Shown here: positions 26,443 through 35,655 of the stretch, one piece after another | Position numbering within the stretch: the stretch's first letter is position 1 | Layout of the letters: each line of letters starts with the position of its first letter | DNA from: Enhygromyxa salina | GTDB taxonomy: Bacteria > Myxococcota_A > Polyangia > Nannocystales > Nannocystaceae | Length of the DNA: 64,000 bases | Direction of reading: 5' to 3' | Assembly: GCF_000737335.2 (NCBI RefSeq) | Contig: NZ_JMCC02000022.1 | Span: 1 to 64,000, forward strand | Made by a program: the position numbers and the translations under genes | Notes under the pieces: model-generated | Seen by the model: the letters and a program-made list of their open reading frames with translations, nothing else | What the model was told of the DNA's origin: nothing | Databases searched by the model: none

Positions 26443-27138
26443 ATGAATACGCGAGTGCTTGTCCTCATGAGTCTGTCAGCGCTGGGCTGCAACGACGAGG
26501 GCGGGCGTGCCACCGATACGTTCGCGGTCACCGACGACGACTCGGGGACGACCGAAGACAGCGGCGACGGAGACGGCGACGGAGACGGAGACGGCGACGG
26601 GGATGGGGACGGCGACGGCGACGGGGATGGCGACGGCGACGGCGACGGGGATGGGGATGGCGACGGCGATCCCGAGCCGTGCCCGGAGCCTGACCTCGAC
26701 GTTCAGATCGTCAGCTGGGAGTCCGTCCACGGCATCGCGTTTCCGGGCCCGATCTACAACCATGCCAAGAACACGGTCATCCCCGACCCCGGCTACCTCG
26801 CGATCGAGTTCAACACCGCCAACTTCGTCAACCAGGGCGCGGTCTACTCCGTCGGGAACACCAACACCGGGGGGGCGCGCTGGGGCTCGATCAGCCGCTG
26901 CCCCGGCCAGGTCCACGATCCCCAGCTCGACGCGGCCAACTGCACGCACACCTGGGGCATCGGCGGCACCATTGAGTGGACGACAGCGCAAGACCCCGAG
27001 GACGGGACGTGCGCGCTCGAGCCGAACACGACCTACTACTTCAACCTGACGTTCGTGCGCGACACGGGCGACAGCACGTGCAACATCATCGCCGGCAACA
27101 ACTGTACGACCACGGTCGCCGCCTCGTATCAGCCCTGA
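26443..27138 (+). CDS. Gly-Asp linker lipoprotein, unknown function
   Basis: A 231-residue lipoprotein from MNTRVLVL, with lipobox ALG-Cys16. A Thr/Asp-rich stretch and a (Gly-Asp)n linker at about residues 40-78 precede a compact C-terminal domain (about 85-231) with several Cys, aromatic and Asn residues ('SWESVHGIAFPGPIYNH', 'YLAIEFNTANF', 'TTYYFNLTFVRD'), likely a beta-sandwich. I do not recognise the family. The frame extends upstream to 26254, but the signal peptide fixes the start. The gene ends 11 bp before MITE-like element A. Confidence 0.78.
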   Translation: MNTRVLVLMSLSALGCNDEGGRATDTFAVTDDDSGTTEDSGDGDGDGDGDGDGDGDGDGDGDGDGDGDGDGDGDGDPEPCPEPDLDVQIVSWESVHGIAFPGPIYNHAKNTVIPDPGYLAIEFNTANFVNQGAVYSVGNTNTGGARWGSISRCPGQVHDPQLDAANCTHTWGIGGTIEWTTAQDPEDGTCALEPNTTYYFNLTFVRDTGDSTCNIIAGNNCTTTVAASYQP

Positions 27139-27149
27139 GCCCCCGGCCC

Positions 27150-27315
27150 CTAGGAGCCCGTGGTGGAACCCCTCGCGCCGCCTCGCTTGGCCTTTTCGCC
27201 GAGGGCAGTGTCGCCGAAACTTGCAGTACGCCCGGTACAGCTGCGTTTCGGCTCCTCGCCCTCGCCGAAAATTCCGGCGCGAGGCGACACGATGGGTTCC
27301 ACCACGGGCTCCTAG
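27150..27315. mobile_element. MITE-like palindromic element, copy A
   Basis: A 166-bp element that starts and ends with CTAG. Its outer 37 bases are inverted repeats with three mismatches (outer 22 perfect, beginning CTAGGAGCCCGTGG). The centre is a hairpin-like core with CCGAAAC ... GTTTCGG around GTACGCCCGGTAC. The same 47-base core occurs in reverse orientation at 61141-61306, and both elements are 166 bp. It holds no gene and no transposase, so it would need a transposase acting in trans. It lies between a lipoprotein gene and the PAS kinase gene. Confidence 0.85.
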
Positions 27316-27355
27316 CAGGGTTCACGCCGCGAAGAACTTTGTCATACTCGCGTTG

Positions 27356-29299
27356 GTGCAGGACCACGATGTCAACTTGCGCTTCGGGGTTCGCGCGTTG
27401 CAACTCGGCTACATCGATGATCACCAGTTTGCCGACGCCTGCACCGCGTGGGTACGGGACGGGCAGAGGTCTCTCGCCGAGCTCATGTGCGCGCGCGGTT
27501 GGGTGACCGAGCAGCAGCGCTCGGACCTCGAGCACCACGCCGGCGCCGAGACTCACACCGTTGTTCGCGCTGGCAACCGCGTCGACGACCGGCTGATGCT
27601 CACGCTGCACGCCAATGGGCCCCGCGACTCCGTCCTCGATCTCGAGCCCGCCGACTTCGCCAACCTGCCGCTCACGGTCCGCCAACGCATCACGCTCCGC
27701 GGCATCCACTCGTCCGGTGGCATCGGCGAGGTGTGGCGCGCCTACGACGAAGTGCTCGGCCGCGAGATCGCGCTCAAGCGACTCAAGCACAGCCAGGCCG
27801 CGCACGTCGACAGCCGGGCCCGGTTCTTCCGTGAGGCGCGGATCACTGGCCAGCTCGATCACCCTGGCGTGGTGCCGGTCTACGACTACAGCCACGCGCA
27901 AGACGACGGCGCGCACTGCTTCTACACCATGCGCTTCTTGCAGGGCCGCACCCTGTCCGAGGTCATCGCCGACTTCCACGACAACCGCAGCGCCGACGAA
28001 GACATGGTGTCGCGCCCGCTGCTGCAGCTGCTGCAATATTTCATCAGCGTCTGCAACACCATGGCCTTCGCCCACTCGCGGGGTATCGTCCACCGCGACC
28101 TCAAGGGCGCCAACGTGATCATCGGCGACTTCGGCGAGGTCATCGTGCTCGACTGGGGCCTCGCCAAGCACGTGGGCTCTGGCAACGTCAGCGCTGATGC
28201 CAGCTCAGCGCCAGACCCCGGCGACTCGCTCGCCGGGCTCATGCCCACGGCCACGCTGCAGGGCGACCTGCTTGGCACGCCCGCGTTCATGTCCCTCGAG
28301 CAGGCCAAGGGCGAGGTCGAGCGCATCGATCGACGCACCGACATCTACAGCCTGTGCGCGATCCTCTACGACATCTTGACGGGCCGCCCCCCGTTTGACG
28401 GCGATGACGTCGCTGCAATCATGGACGCGGTCATTCGCCAACCACCAACACCTCCGCGCGCGCTCGTGCCCGGCGTCCCAGTCGAGCTCGAGCGCATCTG
28501 TCTGTGCGGTCTCGCCAAGGCTCCAGAGGCGCGCTGGCACACCGTCGGGGAGCTCGGCGACGCGGTCGAGCGCTGGCTGACCACCCTGGCCGAGCGCAAG
28601 CGCACCGACCAAGAGCGCGAGCGCTTCTTCGACCTGTCTGTGGACCTGCTTGCGATCGTGGACTCCGGCGGCCACATCGCCCAGTTCAACATGGCCTGGA
28701 CCACGCTGCTCGGGTGGCCCAGTGAGTCGCTCGATGGCGCCGTCCTGACCGAGTTTGCGTGCGAAGACCAGCGTGCCTCGCTCACCGCCGGGCTCGCCAA
28801 GATCTGGGCCGGCGAGTCGGACGTCGAGCTCGAGCTGCGCATGCGCTGCGCCGACGGATCCTCGCGCTGGATCGACATCCGCGCGCGCTCGATCCCCGAC
28901 GAAGCCGGCGTGTACCTGGTTGGCCGCGACGTCACAGACCGCCGTCGCAGCGAGCAAAAATTCATGGGCCTGCTCGAGTCAGCGCCCGACGCCACCTGCG
29001 TGATCGATCGCAGCGGAACGATCGTGCTGATCAACCACCAGCTCGAGCGCATGTTTGGCTATTCGCAAGAAGAGCTGCTCGACCAGCCGATCGAGATCCT
29101 GGTGCCCGAGCACCTGCGCGGCCGTCATGTGGGGCATGTGCGTGGGTTTGTCAGTGACCCAACGCCAAGGCCGATGGGCTCGGGTCTAAAGCTGCAAGGG
29201 CAGCGCAAGGATGGGACGACCTTCGCCGTAGAGGTGAGCCTGGGCGTGCTCGAGACCGAGACGCAGATGCTGGTGTCCTGCGCGCTGCGGGCTCGTTAG
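27356..29299 (+). CDS. Ser/Thr protein kinase with two PAS domains
   Basis: About 647 residues from a GTG at 27356, chosen because the ATG frame upstream runs inside the MITE-like element. An N-terminal helical region (RALQLGYIDDHQFADACTAW) of the type found in planctomycete/myxobacterial kinases precedes the kinase domain: glycine loop HSSGGIGEVW (near 118), Lys in 'ALKRLK', catalytic HRDLKGANV (near 246) and DWG in place of DFG (near 266), GTPAFMSLEQ. Two PAS domains follow (about 425-535 and 537-645; 'IVDSGGHIAQFNMAW', 'VIDRSGTIVLINHQLERMFGYSQ'). No membrane span. Probably a soluble sensor kinase. Confidence 0.87.
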   Translation: MQDHDVNLRFGVRALQLGYIDDHQFADACTAWVRDGQRSLAELMCARGWVTEQQRSDLEHHAGAETHTVVRAGNRVDDRLMLTLHANGPRDSVLDLEPADFANLPLTVRQRITLRGIHSSGGIGEVWRAYDEVLGREIALKRLKHSQAAHVDSRARFFREARITGQLDHPGVVPVYDYSHAQDDGAHCFYTMRFLQGRTLSEVIADFHDNRSADEDMVSRPLLQLLQYFISVCNTMAFAHSRGIVHRDLKGANVIIGDFGEVIVLDWGLAKHVGSGNVSADASSAPDPGDSLAGLMPTATLQGDLLGTPAFMSLEQAKGEVERIDRRTDIYSLCAILYDILTGRPPFDGDDVAAIMDAVIRQPPTPPRALVPGVPVELERICLCGLAKAPEARWHTVGELGDAVERWLTTLAERKRTDQERERFFDLSVDLLAIVDSGGHIAQFNMAWTTLLGWPSESLDGAVLTEFACEDQRASLTAGLAKIWAGESDVELELRMRCADGSSRWIDIRARSIPDEAGVYLVGRDVTDRRRSEQKFMGLLESAPDATCVIDRSGTIVLINHQLERMFGYSQEELLDQPIEILVPEHLRGRHVGHVRGFVSDPTPRPMGSGLKLQGQRKDGTTFAVEVSLGVLETETQMLVSCALRAR

Positions 29300-29834
29300 C
29301 GCGGGGCCAAGCGCGACCTTCGAGTTGCCGCGCGTTCGAGGAATGGCACACGATGGCGGCGCCTCTCCGAGGACTGCATGACAGCGCGAACTGACACAGG
29401 TCCTGGTTGTGGGAGTGTCGACTCTTCGCCGCATGAGCGAGCGATGCCAGGGCGTTGGCGTCGTCGAACCCGCCGCTGAGATCGTGGGCCGAGACCGCGC
29501 CGCGAAACACGGCGACCCAGTCGCTGGCGTTCACGTGCTCGGGGACCGCGGCGAGGAGTGCTCGAACGGCTGGCATGCCGCGCCCGCCGACGCACAGCTC
29601 CGCTCCGGCGTGCAGCCGAGCGCAATCGTCAGCAAACACGGACTAAGTCGCAGCAGAGCATGTGTCTTGCTGGGCGCGGATCTCGAGGCTAACACGTTCG
29701 GAAGCGCGCCGGGTCAGGGACGCACAGAGCTTCGCAGCCCGTGACCTCGATGAACTCTGTCCACCAGCTGTGTAGAAAGTGATGCTTGAATCTCGGTCCC
29801 TGTTGGGCGACCATTTGCGCTCGGGACAGCGCAA
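29300..29834. other. 535-bp left edge of the dpd island
   Basis: This stretch separates a housekeeping-like kinase gene from the first dpd gene. It holds one possible gene remnant on the minus strand (see 29390-29639) and otherwise nothing I can name. No tRNA gene or attachment-site duplication was found here by eye. Confidence 0.5.
29390..29639 (-). pseudogene. Possible gene remnant at the island edge
   Basis: The frame from a GTG at 29639 reads about 80 residues with protein-like composition and high GC at third codon positions ('MPAVRALLAAVPEHVNASDW', 'VAVFRGAVSAHDLSGG', 'DDANALASLAHAAK') and then degenerates into Arg/Ser/Pro-rich junk. I do not recognise the family. It may be the left-over front of a gene cut by island insertion. 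Confidence 0.35.
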
Positions 29835-32800
29835 ATGCAGACTGGGACACTCGTTCGACTTCGCCACAACCAGGGGCTAGGGCCCGCACGGCTGCTCGAG
29901 GCGAACCCACACGGTACGGTGTGGGTGGAGTTCCTCCATCGCGTTGGCGAGCGCCAGGTGCAGGGGCAGCTCCTCGAAAGATTCCCCCTATATATAGGCC
30001 AGCGAGTCAGCATCACGTCGATGGAGGGTCGATTCGTCGTTCGCGAGATCCAGGAGTTGAATGCCGACGACGAGTTGCGCCGCTGCGTCATTTCCGATGG
30101 CGATACTGACCAGACTTTGCCTGAGTCGATCCTCCTGCCAGTGCCCCCTTCCATCGACGATCCGGCCAGCTTCTTCGAAAGTCTGCAGTGGGACCAGCCC
30201 CATCACTTTTTTGCCCGGCTGAATCTCTCGTTGACGCGCACACAGTGGTATTCGGTGTCCGAGGGCCTCCCAACCCTTCGGGGCGCTCGGGTCCGTCCCC
30301 TTGCCCATCAACTCTACGCCGCGCGCCGCGTGCTCGAGGCCCATTCTCCTCGCTTCGTCCTGGCTGACGAGGTCGGGCTAGGCAAGACCATCGAGACCGG
30401 GTTGGTCATTCAGGCGCTGCTCGCTGCCGACCCAGACTTGCGTGTGCTGGTCGTCGCTCCTGGCAGTATGAGTCGGCAGTGGTTGTGTGAACTCTACTTG
30501 CGCTTTGGTGGGCGTGCATTTGTACATGTTCCCGGTGACGTTGTCGGGGGCCCACCTGTGGCGGAACGCCGGCGACGGCTAGCTGCCCCGCGGCTCATCG
30601 TCTCGACGACGGCGCTACTTGTCGACGAGCCGTTCCGAAACGCGCTGGTGGATCTGCCCTGGGACCTCGTGGTCATCGACGAGGCTCACCAGATTTCACC
30701 GCAGCACTCCCTGTATCCGACGCTGCGGGAACTCTCAGCCCGTAGCACTGGTTTCCTGGCGCTCTCAGCAACACCGTCCAAACGAGAGGCTTGCGGCCTC
30801 ACGGGCTTGCTGGCCCTCGTGGCACCCGACGCATATGCGCTGGACGACGGGGACGCGCTCGCGGCGAAGTTGAAGGATCGACGTGACATCTGGCGGGCGC
30901 TGACGTCCACCGAAGACATTCTGGGCGCGGCCCGAAACTCCGAGGATGGAGCGCCCGACCAAGAGACCATCGAGTTCCTCGTCGATGACTGGAACGGCGT
31001 GCTGCCGGAAGAGCCAGAGGTCGCGCGGATGTTGAGTCGGGCCCGAGACGGCGAGGTCGAGGCGCTGGACGAACTCGTCGCCTATGTCCAGGAGCACTAT
31101 CGGATCGATCATCGTATCGTGCGCACGCGTCGCCGAACGCTCGGCGTCCTGGGCACGCGCTTCGCTCGTCGGCAGTTGAAGTACCTCGAGTACGAGCCCT
31201 CTGCGCCCGAGATCCTGCTGGCCCAGCACATGGACAAGCTGGCCACACCGGAGGCCCAGACCGCAGCTCAGACTCTGCTTCGTATCTTGTTCTGGCGAGG
31301 GCTGTGTGCCACGGCCAAGACCTTCATCGAGTTGATCGAAGGGCGCGTTAGTGCACTTGAACAGGACGAGCATCACGACACCGATGCGTGCGCCCACGCG
31401 CTGACATCCGACCCCGGGCCAGGAGAACAAGAACAACTCGAGCATTTGCTTGTCATGCACACTCCCGCGCTACCCGAAGAGCGCGCGTGGCTGGAAGCGG
31501 CTCGCGGGCTCGCGCGGGAGTGGTTGGCGGCTGGATCGGATGCCTGTGCGCGGCATCGCGACGTGATGAAGTGGCTCGGCGAACTTTTGACGACCTCACC
31601 GAACGCAAAGGTCCTCGTGTTTGCTCAGGACCGTTCTACCGTGTGCGAATTTGTCGAAGTGCTGCGAGCCCATCACCCGCAATGGGGCGCGGAGGCATTC
31701 CATCACGCATTGGATGATCGAGAACTCGAGGAAGCGGCGCATCGTTTTCAGCGACTTTCGCGGCACAGGATCCTGGTCAGTGACGAACTCGGTGGCGAGG
31801 GACGGAATTTCCAGATGGCAGCGTGTGTGGTTCACCTGGATACACCGTTGTCGGTCGGCCGTGTTGAGCAGCGGATCGGCCGACTCGACAGGATGGGTCG
31901 CGAGCCGGATTGCCCAGTGACGTCCATCGTCGTTCGCGGGCCCAGCCGTGTGGAGCGGGCACTACAAGACATGCACGAGTCGGCATTTCGCGTCTTCACC
32001 GACTCGGTGGGCGGCCTGGAGTTCGTCCTGCCCCGGCTCCAAAACATGATGTACGCGGCGATCGGCAAGGGCGAGGACCTCGCCGAGATTACTCGGCAGA
32101 TGAAGTCCGAAGTCGACTCGACCCTGGCCGAAGTCGACGAAGACTTTGAGTTGTCCTTGGATTCGTCGAGGAAGCAGCTCGAGCAGGCCCGGGAACTCGC
32201 CGAGATCTTTGAGGAGTCCGCCGACGACGGCGAGGAGCGCAAAGTGAGGCACTGGCTCGGAACGCTCGGAGTCGATCCTGGGCGTGACCGGCGCAAAATC
32301 AGGTTCAAGTGGACGGCAGAGACGCTGAGCGAGCCACTCTTGGGCTTCGACGCCGGCGATGGAAGCACACCTTTTGGCACTTTCGATCGCTCGGCCGCGC
32401 TCGCGGACGAGTCACTGCACTACTTCGCTCCGGGACACAAGCTCGTCGATGCCGCGCTAGCTGCTCTGTCCTCCAGCCGCCATGGCCGAGCGACGATGCT
32501 TCGCCGTGAGTTGGGCTCGCTACACCAAAACCAGATGTTCATCGTGCTCTTGGGGACCAGCCGCTTGGACGAGAGCGACTGGGAGGGCGAGGGCATCCCC
32601 ACCGGACTCCAGACCAAGGCACATCGCTTTTTGTGGCCCTCTTCCGAGATCACCTGTGTGCGAATCAGCGTCGACGTGGACGAGGAGCCCGAGATGGTGA
32701 GGGATCACGAGCTTCGCCAACGGCTGATTCGAATCTACGAGAGGGATACCGGCGATCGCGAGTTCACGGTCGATGAACTGCTCGAGGCCGTCTCGTCGCC

Positions 32801-33068
32801 GGGTCCATTGTGGACGGCCGTGCGAGGGGCGGTGTCCACCGGACTGGACGAGCTCAATCGAAATCTCGAGAGTCTCCGGGATGAGGCAGCCCAAGAGTTG
32901 GCCGAGATGATGAGCATGGAGATGGGCTATCTCCGCAACCAGATCCGCTTGGGGCTGCTCGACGCCCGTGACGCCCACCACGGACTGCAGCAGCGTGAGC
33001 GCTTGCTGCAGAGCGTCCGCCGGGCACGGATCGAACTCGAGAGCATCGCGCTGGTATTGGGCCGATAA
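29835..33068 (+). CDS. dpdE: DpdE-type SNF2-like helicase
   Basis: A 1077-residue SF2 (SNF2/RapA-like) ATPase. Motif I is DEVGLGKTIETG near residue 172-184, motif II is DEAH near 282, motif III follows ('LSATPSK'), and motif VI is 'QRIGRLDRMGR' near 679. Region 1-120 is an SH3-like start (LVRLRHNQGLGPARLLEA) as in RapA relatives. The C-terminal ~380 residues are helical with a coiled stretch (about 740-800). By family, size and place as first gene of dpdE-F-G-H-I it fits DpdE, part of the restriction arm that acts on DNA lacking the 7-deazaguanine base. It ends 1 bp before dpdF. Confidence 0.87.
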   Translation: MQTGTLVRLRHNQGLGPARLLEANPHGTVWVEFLHRVGERQVQGQLLERFPLYIGQRVSITSMEGRFVVREIQELNADDELRRCVISDGDTDQTLPESILLPVPPSIDDPASFFESLQWDQPHHFFARLNLSLTRTQWYSVSEGLPTLRGARVRPLAHQLYAARRVLEAHSPRFVLADEVGLGKTIETGLVIQALLAADPDLRVLVVAPGSMSRQWLCELYLRFGGRAFVHVPGDVVGGPPVAERRRRLAAPRLIVSTTALLVDEPFRNALVDLPWDLVVIDEAHQISPQHSLYPTLRELSARSTGFLALSATPSKREACGLTGLLALVAPDAYALDDGDALAAKLKDRRDIWRALTSTEDILGAARNSEDGAPDQETIEFLVDDWNGVLPEEPEVARMLSRARDGEVEALDELVAYVQEHYRIDHRIVRTRRRTLGVLGTRFARRQLKYLEYEPSAPEILLAQHMDKLATPEAQTAAQTLLRILFWRGLCATAKTFIELIEGRVSALEQDEHHDTDACAHALTSDPGPGEQEQLEHLLVMHTPALPEERAWLEAARGLAREWLAAGSDACARHRDVMKWLGELLTTSPNAKVLVFAQDRSTVCEFVEVLRAHHPQWGAEAFHHALDDRELEEAAHRFQRLSRHRILVSDELGGEGRNFQMAACVVHLDTPLSVGRVEQRIGRLDRMGREPDCPVTSIVVRGPSRVERALQDMHESAFRVFTDSVGGLEFVLPRLQNMMYAAIGKGEDLAEITRQMKSEVDSTLAEVDEDFELSLDSSRKQLEQARELAEIFEESADDGEERKVRHWLGTLGVDPGRDRRKIRFKWTAETLSEPLLGFDAGDGSTPFGTFDRSAALADESLHYFAPGHKLVDAALAALSSSRHGRATMLRRELGSLHQNQMFIVLLGTSRLDESDWEGEGIPTGLQTKAHRFLWPSSEITCVRISVDVDEEPEMVRDHELRQRLIRIYERDTGDREFTVDELLEAVSSPGPLWTAVRGAVSTGLDELNRNLESLRDEAAQELAEMMSMEMGYLRNQIRLGLLDARDAHHGLQQRERLLQSVRRARIELESIALVLGR

Positions 33069-33069
33069 C

Positions 33070-35655
33070 ATGCGCCGCGACTGGTACGTCTTCGACTCGT
33101 TGTCCGACCTGCTCGACGCTCTGCATCGTGGCTGGCATCGTGGACCTCCCGAGGATCCGTCCACCCAGTGGCTGGATGCCGCGGTCGAGCGTGCCTGGTT
33201 CGCTTTCGCAGCCAGTGACGGGGTCGATCGTCTTGTCTGGCTCCGGGAGCTGGCTCGTCTGCATGGGGGCACTCTCGAGCTTGCAGTGGGCTTGATTGAT
33301 CCCGTTGACGCCAAGTTGCTCGCACGCTTCGGGCTGCGCTCGAGTGTAGTGCAAGAGCACCTCGTGTGGCGGATCATGGATGCGGCCGAGGCCGCGCTGC
33401 CGGCTCGGCTGCGCGACCAACTCGCCGTGAGCCTGCCGGTGGATCCGCACCCTCGACGTGTGTCCCTCGAGGAGCCGCCGGACGGGGTATTGCTGCGCTG
33501 CTCGTCGCACGAGCAGTACCGAACCACGACACAGAAATCCGCAGTGCGTGCGTTGTGCACGATGCCGGCCGGGAAGAGCCTTCTGATCACGATGCCCACG
33601 GGCAGCGGCAAGAGTCTGTTGTTTCAGCTGGGTGTTCGGTGGTGGAACGAGCTCGCCAGCGGTCGAGAGCGCGCCTGCGTGCTCGTCATCGTACCCACGG
33701 TCGCGCTCGCGCTTGCGCACGAACACACGTTGCGACGCATCGAAGGGCTCGAAGGTAGTCAGGCGCTGACCGGTGCCCTATCGGGTCAGGAGCGCGACGA
33801 GCTGTTCCTACGTTTTCGCCGTGGAGAAGTCCCGATTCTTCTTGCAGCGCCCGAGTCCGCGCTGGGCTCGGCCCGGTCGGATCTGCAACGCGTTGCCGCG
33901 AGCCTGAGCGACCGCCCACTGGCAGAGCGCGGGCGTCTGGCCGCAGTGTTCGTGGACGAGGCACACATCATCCACAGCTGGGGGCGGAGCTTTCGACCAG
34001 ACTTTCAGCGCCTCCCCGGTCTGGTTGAGCGCTTGCGGGCGAGCAATCCCTCGCTGCGTACGGTGCTGCTCTCGGCGACCGTCGGTCGAGAGGCCAAGCA
34101 ACTGCTCCGTCGACAGTATGCGAAGGATCTGGAGATGCTCGAGGTCGCTGCCCAAGCGCCGCGAACCGAGCTGGATTTGTGCATCCACCACTTCGACGAC
34201 GCCGGGGAGCGCGATGGTGCGGTCATCGACCTCGTTGACCTGTTCCCGCGGCCGATGCTGCTCTACACGACCGAAGTGGACGATGCCGAGCGGATTCACG
34301 CTGCACTATCGGCCCGGGGCTATCAACGTCTCGCCTGCTTCACCGGAAACACGGGTCCGCGCGAGCGCCAAGCCATCATCGACGGTTGGCAAGCGAGGAG
34401 CATCGACCTCGTCGTTGCAACCTCGGCTTTCGGCATGGGCATCGACAAGTCCGATGTGCGCGCCGTCGTCCATGCGTGCCTGCCCGAGGACGCGGCTCGG
34501 CTGTACCAGGAGATCGGACGTGCCGGCCGCGATGGACACCAGGCCCTCGCGGTGGTGCTCTCGAGCCAACAAGACGAGGTGCTCGCCGTGCGCATGGGAA
34601 CAGGGCAGGTGCTGTCGGTCGTCAAAGCCAAGGAGCGCTGGATGTCGCTTCTGGAGCAGGCCCGACGCGACGGGCCGATCTCGGCGGAGACGTTCGAGGT
34701 CAGCCTCGACGCGGAGCTCGAGCGTCTGCCTCCGCGCACCGGTCAGCACCATATGAACTGGAACAGGGCGCTGCTCGTCCAGCTGCAGCGCTACGGGGCC
34801 TTGAAAGTGCTCGCCGTCGACGACACCCGCGACCGCTGGACGCTGCGCATGCTCGAGCCCGGCCTGCTCGATAGCGACACCGCGGCGCAACTCGTCGAGC
34901 AATATCTCGCCGCTCGGAGCAAAGAAACCCGTGCCGCGCATCGGCGGGTCGACGCGCTCCTGCAGCTCGTGCGGGCGACCCAACTCGTCGGCGACAACAC
35001 GGATGCTGCCGAGGACGAAGTGGAGGTCGCCGAGGATCCGCTCTTGGACTATAGCTGCCTCATGCTTGCGCTGTTCGAGCAGGTCGAGGATTCGCTCGAG
35101 ATTCAAGAGCCTTGCGGGCGATGCATGTGTTGTCGGAAATGGAAGCAACAGCCGCCTGGCCGTGTGCGCCACCAGGGGGGCACGGCGGTCTGGACCACGC
35201 CGACGGTCGGTGATGACCCCTGGGCCGGAGCACGCGTGGCGTTTGCTCGAGACCCGGAGTATCGCGATCTGAACAATGTGATTCGGGATTTGGTGCGGGT
35301 CGGCTTTCAGCAATTCATCGTGCCGGACGGACGAGCCATGGACACCGCGCGCGTGCTGGCTGAGTACGCGGGACATCCAGGCCTGGTTCTGGAGGCTCAG
35401 CAGATATTGACGGACGCGTGGCGGGCGATGCCGATCGCAACCGTGCTGTTCTTCGATCCCACGCTTGGAGAACGCGCGCGCACGATCCTCTACACGCGGA
35501 CCCGCGATCACGTCCTGGCGACCCCACGCGTTGGGTTGCTGTTCGTTGCCCCGCACGATTTACAGCTTCAGGGCAAGCGGTTGAGCGCGATCGCTTCCGC
35601 CCACGGACCTATGGACATCGAAGATCTCGTCTATCATTCGGGAGCCCATTCATGA
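33070..35655 (+). CDS. dpdF: DpdF-type RecQ-like helicase
   Basis: An 861-residue SF2 helicase from the ATG at 33070. Motifs: Walker A MPTGSGKSLLFQ near 177, DEAH 'VFVDEAHIIHSWG' near 296, motif III LSATVG, 'LLYTTEVDDAERIHAAL', then 'VVATSAFGMGIDKSDV' and motif VI 'YQEIGRAGRDG' as in RecQ. A cysteine cluster 'PCGRCMCCRKW' near 683 probably binds zinc. The first ~140 residues are unassigned. It begins one base after dpdE and its stop overlaps the dpdG start (ATGA), so the five genes are one translated unit. Presumed to unwind or translocate on target DNA during restriction. Confidence 0.88.
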   Translation: MRRDWYVFDSLSDLLDALHRGWHRGPPEDPSTQWLDAAVERAWFAFAASDGVDRLVWLRELARLHGGTLELAVGLIDPVDAKLLARFGLRSSVVQEHLVWRIMDAAEAALPARLRDQLAVSLPVDPHPRRVSLEEPPDGVLLRCSSHEQYRTTTQKSAVRALCTMPAGKSLLITMPTGSGKSLLFQLGVRWWNELASGRERACVLVIVPTVALALAHEHTLRRIEGLEGSQALTGALSGQERDELFLRFRRGEVPILLAAPESALGSARSDLQRVAASLSDRPLAERGRLAAVFVDEAHIIHSWGRSFRPDFQRLPGLVERLRASNPSLRTVLLSATVGREAKQLLRRQYAKDLEMLEVAAQAPRTELDLCIHHFDDAGERDGAVIDLVDLFPRPMLLYTTEVDDAERIHAALSARGYQRLACFTGNTGPRERQAIIDGWQARSIDLVVATSAFGMGIDKSDVRAVVHACLPEDAARLYQEIGRAGRDGHQALAVVLSSQQDEVLAVRMGTGQVLSVVKAKERWMSLLEQARRDGPISAETFEVSLDAELERLPPRTGQHHMNWNRALLVQLQRYGALKVLAVDDTRDRWTLRMLEPGLLDSDTAAQLVEQYLAARSKETRAAHRRVDALLQLVRATQLVGDNTDAAEDEVEVAEDPLLDYSCLMLALFEQVEDSLEIQEPCGRCMCCRKWKQQPPGRVRHQGGTAVWTTPTVGDDPWAGARVAFARDPEYRDLNNVIRDLVRVGFQQFIVPDGRAMDTARVLAEYAGHPGLVLEAQQILTDAWRAMPIATVLFFDPTLGERARTILYTRTRDHVLATPRVGLLFVAPHDLQLQGKRLSAIASAHGPMDIEDLVYHSGAHS

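Noticed and set aside
29835..35655. Reading the two helicases as DISARM or BREX
   Set aside because: No DNA methyltransferase, PLD DrmC, BrxC/PglZ or similar is present, while DpdA/B/C and FolE2 are.
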